Positions 44,521 through 55,718 of a stretch of DNA of 64,000 bases are shown here, in pieces. Numbering within the stretch: position 1 is the first letter of the stretch; each line of letters begins with the position of its first letter. Source of the DNA: Paralichthys olivaceus (Eukaryota; Chordata; Actinopteri; Pleuronectiformes; Paralichthyidae); NCBI RefSeq assembly GCF_024713975.1, contig NC_091094.1, positions 27,428,501 through 27,492,500 of the forward strand, given 5' to 3'. The notes beneath the pieces are model-generated. The model made no database searches. It saw only the letters and a program-made list of their open reading frames with translations, and was not told the DNA's origin. A program made the position numbers and the translations under genes.

Positions 44521-44819
44521 TCTATCGGTGTTTTCTGCTCAATTTCCACCACAGAGCAAATCAGAAGTAATGCTAGCTGTCAAGGGGAGGCTTTGATCCA
44601 GATTGGGAGCCTATAACAACTATGAATGTTCTAACAGTGGGTCCTGGATAATAACAATTTCATAACACCCACACGCACCTTTGAATCTCTCTTCTGGAAT
44701 CGCGCTCCTTGCAGCACATTCCTATCATTGGATTTGGCTCCTCCCAGAAAACCCATTATGGGAATCAGTGTTTATGGTGTATTTACCAGCCTCAGGCCCT
44801 GGGGGTCCACAGTATGTCA

Positions 44820-44892
44820 GTTTCTGTAGTGTAGTGGTTATCACGTTCGCTTAACACGCGAAAGGTCCCCAGCTCGAAACTGGGCAGAAACA
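44820..44892 (+). tRNA. tRNA-Val-AAC: tRNA-Val (AAC), unit 25
   Basis: Same 73 nt as the copy at 496. Confidence 0.9.
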
Positions 44893-45354
44893 GCTACCTC
44901 TGTCTCAATTCTTTGCCAGACAACGGTAATATCTGCATCTCCATTGATGTCGTTCACATTGAGTGCTTTTGGCAGATGTGGTGGCAACTTTGAGAAATTT
45001 ACGGATGGCAAACTTTCCATTAGCTCTCAGGCTGTCACTGCTTTGTCTGTCACGCTCAGGCCAAGGTCATACAGGGCTCATCCCAGGGATTTGAAAGGAG
45101 ACACCAGCAAAGAGAGGAACCTCCCAAATGGAAGCAGCATTAGAGATTCTGCCCGAGAGAGATTCTGCCCGAGAGAGATTTTGCCCGAGAGAGATTCTGC
45201 CCGAGGTATCCTATGCAGGTTGTTGCTTCTCTTTTTGAGAGATTTGGGACAGTAAGCTATTCCTCATTTTTCACAAAGGACTCCTCCAATGGGAAAAAAG
45301 GAATGGGACCCAACGTGTATTAATGGGTCAGCAGAAGTGTCTTGTGCCACGGAG

Positions 45355-45427
45355 GTTTCTGTAGTGTAGTGGTTATCACGTTCGCTTCACACGCGAAAGG
45401 TCCCCAGCTCGAAACTGGGCAGAAACA
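45355..45427 (+). tRNA. tRNA-Val-CAC: tRNA-Val (CAC), unit 25
   Basis: Same 73 nt as the copy at 1031. Confidence 0.9.
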
Positions 45428-46146
45428 TCTTTATGCCATGATGCTTTTATCAAACACAGTGAGGTCCACCTGCTTGCGACTCAACTTATGTGTCTCCATT
45501 TGATATATTGGGTTTCAGAGACGGTGGTTCCAAGGCTGGATGAAGACAGTCACACTTGAGATCGTTCACAATGAGGGTTTTTTGCAGATGGGGTGAAGAA
45601 TTAGGGATGGCAACCTTTCCATTCGCTCTCAGGCAGAGTCACTGCTTTGCCTGTCACACTCAAGCTCAAGCCAAGGTCATGCAAGGCTCATCCCAGGGGT
45701 TTGAAAGGAGACAGCACCAAATAGAGGAACCTCCCAAATGGAAGCAGCATTACAGATTCTGAACTGCTTGTGGAACAGAAGATCATGATACCCTATGGTT
45801 CTTTGCTTTCTTCAGACTGGGAGGGACTTGCAGCCCCTTGTGAAAGAAAAGTTCACAACTTTGAGGTTTGATGAGTTCTGTTCCACCAGTGAGGCAGTGT
45901 CCTCAAGAGGGACCCGGAGGACAGTCCAGTAGTAGTATTCATCCCAAGTGCGGTATACTCGGAGCATATATGAAACCTTTGCAAATTGAGGGAACACAAA
46001 GTTGCCAATTTAAGCCCTCAGTCCAGTTGACTAGAGTAGAAAGCCAGTTTAACAAACCATTTGTCATCATCTCCCCAACAGAAAGTGTACAATGCGATAA
46101 ACATCAGAACAGCGTCACCCGATGGCCGAGCTTGCTATGAAATCAG

Positions 46147-46218
46147 TCCTCGTTAGTATAGTGGCAAGTATCTCTGCCTGTCACGCGGAAGACCGGGGTT
46201 CAATTCCCCGACGAGGAG
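46147..46218 (+). tRNA. tRNA-Asp-GTC: tRNA-Asp (GTC) with C29T, unit 26
   Basis: Same anticodon-stem wobble change as units 14 and 23. Confidence 0.92.
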
Positions 46219-46517
46219 TCTATCGGTGTTTTCTGCTCAATTTCCACCACAGAGCAAATCAGAAGTAATGCTAGCTGTCAAGGGGAGGCTTTGATCCAGA
46301 TTGGGAGCCTATAACAACTATGAATGTTCTAACAGTGGGTCCTGGATAATAACAATTTCATAACACCCACACGCACCTTTGAATCTCTCTTCTGGAATCG
46401 CGCTCCTTGCAGCACATTCCTATCATTGGATTTGGCTCCTCCCAGAAAACCCATTATGGGAATCAGTGTTTATGGTGTATTTACCAGCCTCAGGCCCTGG
46501 GGGTCCACAGTATGTCA

Positions 46518-46590
46518 GTTTCTGTAGTGTAGTGGTTATCACGTTCGCTTAACACGCGAAAGGTCCCCAGCTCGAAACTGGGCAGAAACA
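46518..46590 (+). tRNA. tRNA-Val-AAC: tRNA-Val (AAC), unit 26
   Basis: Same 73 nt as the copy at 496. Confidence 0.9.
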
Positions 46591-46842
46591 GCTACCTCTG
46601 TCTCAATTCTTTGCCAGACAACGGTAATATCTGCATCTCCATTGATGTCGTTCACATTGAGTGCTTTTGGCAGATGTGGTGGCAACTTTGAGAAATTTAC
46701 GGATGGCAAACTTTCCATTAGCTCTCAGGCTGTCACTGCTTTGTCTGTCACGCTCAGGCCAAGGTCATACAGGGCTCATCCCAGGGATTTGAAAGGAGAC
46801 ACCAGCAAAGAGAGGAACCTCCCAAATGGAAGCAGCATTAGA

Positions 46843-46919
46843 GATTCTGCCCGAGAGAGATTCTGCCCGAGAGAGATTCTGCCCGAGAGAGATTTTGCCC
46901 GAGAGAGATTCTGCCCGAG
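46843..46919 (+). repeat. 16-bp minisatellite, 4.8 copies (unit 26)
   Basis: One copy more than the basal form; GATTTTG is the fourth copy. Confidence 0.95.
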
Positions 46920-47068
46920 GTATCCTATGCAGGTTGTTGCTTCTCTTTTTGAGAGATTTGGGACAGTAAGCTATTCCTCATTTTTCACAAAGGACTCCTC
47001 CAATGGGAAAAAAGGAATGGGACCCAACGTGTATTAATGGGTCAGCAGAAGTGTCTTGTGCCACGGAG

Positions 47069-47141
47069 GTTTCTGTAGTGTAGTGGTTATCACGTTCGCT
47101 TCACACGCGAAAGGTCCCCAGCTCGAAACTGGGCAGAAACA
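47069..47141 (+). tRNA. tRNA-Val-CAC: tRNA-Val (CAC), unit 26
   Basis: Same 73 nt as the copy at 1031. The spacer behind it starts to collect private changes towards the array end. Confidence 0.9.
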
Positions 47142-47860
47142 TCTTTATGCCATGATGCTTTTATCAAACACAGTGAGGTCCACCTGCTTGCGACTCAACT
47201 TATGTGTCTCCATTTGATATATTGGGTTTCAGAGACGGTGGTTCCAAGGCTGGATGAAGACAGTCACACTTGAGATCGTTCACAATGAGGGTTTTTTGCA
47301 GATGGGGTGAAGAATTAGGGATGGCAACCTTTCCATTCGCTCTCAGGCAGAGTCACTGCTTTGCCTGTCACACTCAAGCTCAAGCCAAGGTCATGCAAGG
47401 CTCATCCCAGGGGTTTGAAAGGAGACAGCACCAAATAGAGGAACCTCCCAAATGGAAGCAGCATTACAGATTCTGAACTGCTTGTGGAACAGAAGATGAT
47501 GATACCCTATGGTTCTTTGCTTTCTTCAGACTGGGAGGGACTTGAAGCCCCTTGTGAAAGAAAGGTTCACAACTTTGAGGTTTGATGAGTTCTGTTCCAC
47601 CAGTGAGGCAGTGTCCTCAAGAGGGACCCGGAGGACAGTCCAGTAGTAGTATTCATCCCAAGTGCGGTATACTCGGAGCATATATGAAACCTTTGCAAAT
47701 TGAGGGAACACAAAGTTGCCAATTTAAGCCCTCAGTCCAGTTGACTGGAGTAGAAAGCCAGTTTAACAAACCATTTGTCATCATCTCCCCAACAGAAAGT
47801 GTACAAAGCAATAAACATCAGAACAGCGTCACCCGATGGCCGAGCTTGCTATGAAATCAG

Positions 47861-47932
47861 TCCTCGTTAGTATAGTGGCAAGTATCTCCGCCTGTCACGC
47901 GAAAGACCGGCGTTCAATTCCCCGATGAGGAG
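47861..47932 (+). pseudogene. tRNA-Asp (GTC), decayed terminal copy, unit 27
   Basis: Three changes from the copy at 125: G42A opens pair C28-G42 of the anticodon stem, G51C puts C opposite C in the T stem and hits the B box, and C66T gives a G-U pair in the acceptor stem. The anticodon is still GTC. Likely non-functional. It is the last tRNA of the array. Confidence 0.75.
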
Positions 47933-48113
47933 TCTATCGGTGTTTTCTGCTCAATTTCCACCACAGAGCACATCAGAAGTAATGCTAGCTGTCAAGGGGA
48001 GGCTTTGATCCAGATTGGGAGCCTATAACAACTATGAATGTTGTAACAGTGGGTCCTGGATAATAACAATTTCATAACACCCACACGCACCTTTGAATCT
48101 CTCTCTCTCTTCT

Positions 48114-51100
48114 TATCCAGTGTCAAGCAGAGGTGGTATTTGGAATGTCATTTTCTGTAGTTCAGGTGTTATTCACATTGCAGGTATTTTTCACAATTTT
48201 GTTCTCAAGATCTTGCTTTTTGAAGTGACTAATATCAATAAGTGTGTCTGCTGAAGGCTTCTCCAAGTCAAACTTGTAATGTATATTTATTCTCAAAATG
48301 TGCAAATGTGAAAACCAAACCCTTGGGTTCAGAACCATACCTGCAAGTGAGTATTTCAACTCCATGTGCACAATGCTGCTCCTCAAGCAAGGGCCTGAAA
48401 AGAGTGCAAACTCATCCATATCTACACGCTCAGAACTGCTCAACACTGCCTGATAGTCACTTGCTTGTCAATTGAAATGTTTGACTATAGGTGGGACGAG
48501 TGGCTGATGCCCCTTCCTGCATTTGGTCACTGAATTGCTGACTTTGTGGATATCATTGCTGCTGACACTGTGTCGTTGATTATAAAAATAAACATAAATG
48601 CCATAATGACTTGGGGTTCTTGGTTTTGTAATTTTTCCTTTGTTTGGAGTTTCAAATTTGCCCAACATTATGAACAATTATTATTTGTTAGGGGTAAATA
48701 TTTTCTAATCATAATAGACATTATAAATTCATATTTGAAAATGATCAAAACATGAGTTGAAAAGTAGGAAAATAAAGTGAAGGCAAACCAACCGTCTTGG
48801 AAAAAGGGGGAATAACAGCCTCTGCTCTGTCACACATTTCAATTCTGGAAGCAATCTCCTTGGATCCAATCTGTGACCATTCCAGCTAAAGGTCAACGAA
48901 TCGAATTAAGGTTAAAAATGTGAAGTTCCCTTGAAATACTTCGAGGATCTGAGCGGTTGGTTTGAGACTGACATGTTTTTTTTCTTCTTACATGACAGAG
49001 CTGAGCGAGGTCAATACTGCAACATTTCAGCTGGAGAGCTGGAGTCAGTGAAACACAAGAAACTCTAGCTTTAATTTCTGATCGCACTTGGCACTTTTGG
49101 AGCAGAGGGCCATTTCCAGAATGTCAATTAGTCAGAGCTTGTAAACTTCTGTTAGTCCTTTTCATGGGGCTCACAGACTTTCATTTAGACTTGTTCAGGG
49201 TACTACACATTCATACCTGGATATAGATGAATGCAAGTTGAAAAACACTCATTCACTGTTCATTGATGTTCAACTTACATTATCCAGACGAAGTGCTGCG
49301 AGTTTGTGAATTTCATTAAAATATCCTACATAGGAGCTTCAGGGGCCACAGGGGCTTGTATCTGCATGGATACGAACCAGAAATGACTAATATTAGATCT
49401 GTCAAATATGGTATTTCATGTAATGCAGAGAGGCATCCTCAAAAAAAATCTGATTTCCTTCAGGAACCCTCTGAAAAAGGATGTATTACATTTTCACACC
49501 TGGGATATGTGATGATTATGCAGTGGGTGTATTAATGGACACTGTGGATATTAGATGCTGGATATAATGACATGACTGATAATGTTCAAGGGAATGGCAT
49601 CACATCTTTCTTTTTTGCTTGTACAGTAATCAGTACAGTCCTTGAAGTAATATGACGAACTGGGCCAGTTATCACCAACACAGTTAAAGTCGTCATTCTC
49701 ACCTTCTTTCCCCTTGTTTCATGTCTTGCTGTTCTTATCTAAATTGTTTACTAAATTCTAACAGCAAGGGTTAAATATAACTGTATTCAGACCCCCTCTT
49801 CAACTGAGCTGCGTGGTCATGGTGAAATGTATTCAGACCATCAATCTTCACTCAATACCTGACAATGAAAAAAATAAAAACAGATACAAATGCTACAAAA
49901 CAAAATAGTAGTATAGTATAATAGATATAATGGATAAAATATCTTAGGCTGATGTGATTCAGAAACCATGATTAACGTTTAACCACTTCTGTATTTTGCT
50001 AACAAATGTGGACATCTTTACATCTTTACGTAATGATACATTAGGAGTCCTCATAGTTGTACTGCCATGTTTCTACAGTAGCCCAGAATGGACAAACTAA
50101 GCCCTGGCTTTAGAGAGAGTCTTTTAAAATTATTTTGCCTGAAAGGCAACCGTAGTTTGCCCTATAAACTTGGACCTTGAGGCACTCCATCATGGAAGAC
50201 TGGGGTTGAAGTTTAAAGCCATGTAGTCCTCTAATATGTTTGCTTTTCCGTCTTCAATTTGGCCTCACAATAGTGAGATATCATATGGAAATTTAATGAG
50301 TTACTCCGTGAACGCTTTTTAATAGATTTCTCTGAATTTTTCAAACTTTCTTACTTTATGGCACGAATCAGGAACAGTTTCTGATCTTTCATGCACTTTG
50401 ATATCTTTTAGGAAAAAAAAGTCAATTTGGGCAAGTCCGAGGGGGAATATGTTCAGAGAAAATATCTAATTAAAACAGATAATGAGATCTTCCTATGAAT
50501 AGCATGAATGTGCACTTTCATCTATGGTACAGATCACATTGTGTCGCAGGAATGCTGCATTTCAAAAGGCTTACTTGTCATAGAGGAGTACAGCCAGGAG
50601 TAGACTGTATTCAAAGCCTTTAAATGGGAAGGTGCAGGTTGAATGATTTTACTCTTCACTGCTTCTAACCTCATATGCAGTCTAAAGAAAACCTTACAGC
50701 TGAATAATATATTCATTAGTTCAATTCAGGTCCTTGGTTAAAATATGCTTCTGTAGTTTACCTTTTAATTAATTTTAATTTGCTTTTTGACAAATATAAT
50801 TTTGATGCAATACCATGAATAAGCTGTTTAACCCTGTTTTAATGAAGAAGAAAAATGAATTTAAAACATGTATGTAAATGATTTACCATTACAATTAGAC
50901 TTACTTAGTAAAGTCTACTTACTTTATTAATGTATGGACACAGAAATTCAGAAATGAATAAATGTAGAAATAAATACTTACTTGTTAAACACTTACTTGT
51001 TTAAGCTGATCTGCTATTATTTTTATTGTACTAATGGTGTCTCTTTGTGTCTGTATCACTGCTTCAGTCTGGGTGCAGCCACTTACAGAGGCATGCCAGG

Positions 51101-52696
51101 AAAGGCTGCATGCTCTAGTTGCCTCCTTGCATCAAACAGTGCTGTAGTCACCAAATAAATATTTTTCCTTATCAGACTCACAAGCACCTTCTTTTCAGTG
51201 TCAGAAAAGTAGCACCCCTTGGACTCCTCCTTGCTCGACCCATCAGCATTCATGAGCTGCTTTGCTTGACCATTTATTACTGAATGTGGACCTGTAGAGG
51301 GTGGGATGTGAGACAGATTTTTAAAAATCTAAAATGTTTTTTGGTGTACACCGTCTTCGACTTTCGCATATGTACACTTCCTGTACGAATCCTATGCACT
51401 GGGCTTTATTTCAGAATGGCCTGAATCGAGAGATCTCCTCTGTAAAAGACGCATGAAAGAACCCAGAGGACCCTCAGATAGTGAGAAACAAGTTTATTTG
51501 TGATGATGAAACCAAGACTCAGTTGTGTCATATTTTGAGAAACCCAGGCAGTATTTATAACCTGCGAAATACCCTCCCTCTCAGTGTGCTATACCGTGGC
51601 AGGGACACTGCGAGACTGGTCGGGGTTGAGTGAAAGCCGAACAGAGCAAAGTAGATAGATATTTTAAATAAAATACATCCAGAGGGCCAGAGACTGAGTC
51701 GAAGTTTCATCTTCCAACAAAATCATGATCCTAAGCATTCAATGCAGGAGTGCCAAACTCCCGTCTTGCCTGTCTGTCTCTTTCCATGTATGTGTGTCTC
51801 GGCAGTAGCCATCAGCTCCATCAGCTCATCAGCCCAGCATTTTTTTGAATCCCTGGTTCTATATCCACTCCTCAGTTCTTTGCTTCTGCCAGTTTGGTGT
51901 CAAGAGATGTAGTAGTATGCATACTAATACCAACCTTGCATACTAACCTTTTTTTCCCTTTACACTAGAATCATTCCCTGCTAACCAGGTAGCTCATTCA
52001 ACTCTCCAACAGCTGCACTCATTGCTCAGTTCCTCCAGTACACGCTGGTTGTTTCCTGCTACTTCTCAGTTTTGCAATTTTTTAATCCAGCCATTCATGA
52101 TCTATACCACTTATCCTTTGAGAGTAGTGGTTGAGCTGGAACAAATCCCAGTTGATAATTGGTAAAAGGCAAGATTTTTAAATCCCTAGTATGTTGGGGT
52201 TGTATTGTGCTCTGAAACAATTCATAAATTAAAAGCTTTTCTACACTTTTTTGATGCTTGAAAATCTGGTCAATTTTTGACCAGCGTGCATAGCTCGTCT
52301 TCCTCAGTGTTTCAGCAGCAGACATTAGCTCTCAGCACTTAATTATAATGATAATAATAACGCTAAAATAGCCTATATTATAGGGTTACTCACGGGAATT
52401 TGTTTTAGCTTAGCTACAGCAGAGTGGGAGAATGAGCCATTTATCAGTTTGTCTTTGATTGTTTCAAGTCACTAGCTACCAGGCTAGACAGTAGCAATGG
52501 GGGTGCTGATGAGCTGGACCAAATGCAGTTTCATGCTATTCTGTGTTGGAATAATCCATCTCTGTATTTGCCTGCTACCATACATTCTTTGGAAGATGAA
52601 AACTTTTGGATAAGGATTTTCTCTGCGGACTGGCGTCTCTGTCAAGCTGCTTGATTCTATCCCGAGTGACAACATTCTAGATTGTCGATCACGACT
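48114..52696. other. Intergenic DNA, nothing recognised
   Basis: AT-rich sequence directly right of the array. All open frames are short (under 100 codons), lack recognisable motifs and overlap one another on both strands. I see no tRNA, TIR pair or conserved exon here. Confidence 0.6.
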
Positions 52697-53488
52697 AACT
52701 GGTCAATCTCAAAAGTCTCCACTGTCGATCCCTGTAATGCTCTGGTCTCACTGGCTGTGGCGGCACTGTAGATCAGATGTTTGTTGGTTGTCTGTTGTTC
52801 AAACGGGCAGCATGTCTGCTACTGGCAGCGGAGCTGCTGCTAAATCTGTTGAATTTCCTTCAATACAAGTCAGATTATGTACTAACTAAACACCAGGACA
52901 CTATGGTATGAAGATGTGCATTCTTCGGTCTGTTCATAATAATCACATCCCCATTAGAACAAATGAATGGATTCAGAAAGTAAAATACTAGAGTGCTTTT
53001 ACTTAGAAACGGTTCAGGACATGTTGATAATACATACGTTTGTGACATAGTCAGATAAACGTGTTTCACAGCAGAATAAAACAGAAAATTTGAGTTTTAA
53101 TGTTTATCTGATTAATTTATTTTACATACATAAATGGTTGCAACACTTCATCAAGGGTTTTTATTGTGAAGTATTTGCAGGAGCAAATATGCACGGCTTC
53201 ATACTGTATAGGACTGGTGTTTATTTGAGTACACAGGACTACTTACAAGGAAATAGTCATGTATGGCCATATTCAAGACAAAGCCTGCGTAAAAACATTT
53301 TGCATTGAATAGATAAAATTGCATATCTGCCTTTCTTTGTGTAATATGTATGCTCTTAAATTGAGCCTTTAATAGAAATTGCAAAAATATTAAATATGAC
53401 CCTGCTAAGTCGGTTTTTTGAAAGATATTTGGATGGTATGTTACGTTTCAAAAATAAAAAGCGAACTAGAATAGGTTGGTGACCACTG
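52697..53488 (+). mobile_element. hAT-like non-autonomous element, copy 1
   Basis: Aligns in inverted orientation with 62339-63298. Anchors in order are GATCCCTGTAA, GGCAGCGGAGCTGC (variant in copy 2), ATTTCCTTCAAT, GAAGATGTGC, TTGCATTGAATAGATAAA, GCCTTTCT and GGTTGGTGACCACTG. The right end, read inward as CAGTGGTCACCAACC, resembles hAT terminal repeats. About 53105-53290 has no clear counterpart in copy 2. No transposase frame is visible. Confidence 0.6.
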
Positions 53489-54124
53489 TTCTAAAAATAC
53501 TTTTTGCCCTCCTAACTCAGCAGATTGCTCCAGTGTTCATTTTCTCCTCTGGAAACTATTGTGAACACATCAAATCCTACGTCTCACACTTCCAGTCCTT
53601 GGATATCCCAGATTATTTCAATGTGATTACCATATTGACTGAGCAACTGGTGAAGTTGTGAAATTGAGTTCCTATTTCAATTCATGTATGCAATCTGCTT
53701 GACTGCTCTTTCTCCAACAGAGGTCAGTATTACCACACCAGCTCCAGAACCTCCTCATTTTTCTTTTGCTCCACCTGAATATCATGTGTGTTTTGTGTTG
53801 AGTGTGTGAGGTTTGCTCTGGATTAGCATATTGCTAAGTGTTGTCAAAGAAGAGGAAAAGTAGGAGAATGTGCCTCCCCCTTTCTGTCTCTCTCTCTCAC
53901 ACACAGATTTATGGCAATTTTCAAGACGAACTTTATGTAAAATGGCAGTAGAAGGTCTGCTATACCGCAGCTGGCGTGAACAACTGACAACTATAACATG
54001 CAGCAGATCTGTAGTGCAGCCATTTTTTGTTGTTGTTTTTTCAACAGTCGTGATTTTGTTTGGTGGTTTGCTCGCAGTGAGGGAGCAGCAAGCCGATTGG
54101 CAGGTGCAGAGCGGAGTGGACGGG
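53489..54124. other. Intergenic DNA, nothing recognised
   Basis: No coding or RNA feature that I can support. A short (CT)n run lies near 53890. Confidence 0.5.
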
Positions 54125-54690
54125 CTGGGGTGTAAGGTTTGACCATGTACTGGATGTAGACTGGACCAGATCCATTCACAGCATGGTACGCAAGTACTAG
54201 TTAGTTTAAGACCAGTCGAGCTACTGCATTCTGGATGAGGTTGGATAGCACCAGCAGGTCAACCAGCCAGGAGGGAGTTGCAGTAGTCTGGGTGTGAGAT
54301 GACCAGAGCCTGGACCAGAACCCGTGAGAAGGGGACGTATTCTCCTGATGTCTTGCAGCATGTACCTACACAAGCAGGTTGTTGCAGTGATGTTGGCTGT
54401 AAGGGAGAGTTCACTGTCGAGTGTCACATCCAGGTTCCTAGCAGTCTGGGTGGGGGTAACCACGGAGTTGTCAAAGGTAATAGTCAGGTCATGGATGGGA
54501 GAGACTTTCCCTGGAAGGAAAAGTAGCTTGTCTTGTCAAGGTTAATTTTCAGGTGTCAAGGTTAATTTCCAGGTGGTGTGCAGACATCCACTAAGAGATG
54601 TCATTTAGACAGGCAGAGATTTGTGCTGCTACCTGTGTTTCAGATTGGGGAAAGGACAAGATTAGTTAGATATCATCTGCGTGGCTGTGC
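54125..54690 (-). mobile_element. LINE fragment (L2/CR1-like reverse transcriptase, C-terminal part)
   Basis: Read on the minus strand, short stretches match the common fish LINE reverse-transcriptase end: LILSFPQS, QVAAQISACL, WMSAHHLEINLD, VTPTQTARNLDVTLDSELSL, TANITATTC, DIRRIRPLLT and YCNSLLAGW (approximate spellings). They lie in several frames, and a short direct duplication (GTCAAGGTTAATTT at about 54536 and 54557) sits inside. About 190 codons of the 3' half of the RT domain remain; the rest of the element is absent. Old and inactive. Confidence 0.7.
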
Positions 54691-54805
54691 TAGGAAAAAA
54701 TATATTCTTCTTTTAGCCAATGATTTTGTGAAGCACTTGTAACTTTGTTCAGATAAGTTCTATTTTTATTATATATAATCCAAGCATGTGAACAGCAATA
54801 AAGCA

Positions 54806-54896
54806 AATTCAATTTCACTTTATGAAAAACATTGACTTTAAAATCTGCATTGCAGAAAATAATCAGGATGAATGCAAACTTCACTCTGCACACAAT
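54806..54896 (+). repeat. Dispersed repeat, copy 1
   Basis: Diverged direct repeat of 63454-63540. Shared anchors are AATTCA, TTTATGAAAAACATTGAC, CTGCA, AGGATGAAT and GCACACAAT. Family not recognised. Confidence 0.5.
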
Positions 54897-55718
54897 ATAG
54901 AATAAATGGTTCATAGTGTAATTGCATATATCGAGTATATATTTAACACCTTTGCTACAAGTAGTGTTATGCATTTTTAATCCATTCACATTGGCCTGTA
55001 AAAATAGCAGCGCAGCACAAGGGACCAGCAGCACCACTTTTCTGTCTTTCGGAGCAGTGGTATGCCGCCATTTACATTGTAAATATATGGTCAGATGATC
55101 ACAGTTTATCAGTGCGGCCTCTGTTGTCTGTAGCATGTAGATATATGATTGAATTCCTATTGGAAGATTTGGTCTGAGATTTGAAGAAAAACGTTTACTG
55201 CTGCCTCTTTGTCTGAGAAGATGAAGGTGAATAATAAATAGATGATTTGTTGGGCAGTTTAACAACAACGCTGCTTCTGTGGACCTCAACTGAATTTCTT
55301 ATATGCACATATATACCTCTACATTTCAATAAAAATAAAAGAACTAACCGTCAGTTCCATTTTTTCCACAGGACTGTTTCAGAGTGGTCAGCCAAAGTGT
55401 TGATTCTTAGTGAGGGGTTGTGGGAAAACACACTCACACACAAGAGACCATTCTACTTTAAAGTCAGAGTCTGAGGCCTCCTTTTCCACTGTTAAAAAAC
55501 CTGCTAGCATCTGGCTTTTGTCTTCAGAAATCACTCCTTGATCAATTGACTGCATTATAATTTTACTGCATTTAATCAGCTCCATCTCTTGCAGTGATGG
55601 AAACATGACACAGTCAGTTTTCAGTGAGTTTGTGACATCAACATGACGCGCAGGGAGGAAGAAACAGAGGCATACATCTCTTTTTTGCAGGTTTAACTTC
55701 TTTAAAAACCTGCGTTTA

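Larger units (their letters stand above)
23434..48113 (+). repeat. Asp/Val/Val tRNA macrosatellite, right part (rest of unit 12 to truncated unit 27)
   Basis: The array resumes after the insertion with the second half of the Asp gene. Asp-to-Asp unit lengths from unit 13 on are 1698, 1698, 1697, 1746, 1746, 1285, 1730, 1746, 1285, 1279, 1746, 1698, 1698 and 1714 bp. Extra length is always a multiple of 16 bp in the minisatellite; short units have spacer or gene deletions (units 18, 21, 22). Markers of this type are six T before GCAGATGGGG, CCCAAATGG, AGCCCCTTG and CCAGTAGTAG. Unit 27 stops after about 250 bp, where the unit sequence leaves off in a CT run at 48101-48113 and unique DNA begins. 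Confidence 0.96.

Noticed and set aside
48162-48446. Minus-strand frame of 94 codons right of the array
   Set aside because: No recognisable motif or splice structure, and overlapping frames on the other strand are as long.
51480-51700. Possible LTR end near a GTTTATTTGTGATGATGAAACC stretch (named here in part only)
   Set aside because: No paired terminal repeat, primer site or matching sequence elsewhere in the window.
54690-55289. Minus-strand frame of 199 codons
   Set aside because: Biased low-complexity translation of AT-rich, repeat-bearing DNA; no motif, and it overlaps a dispersed repeat.
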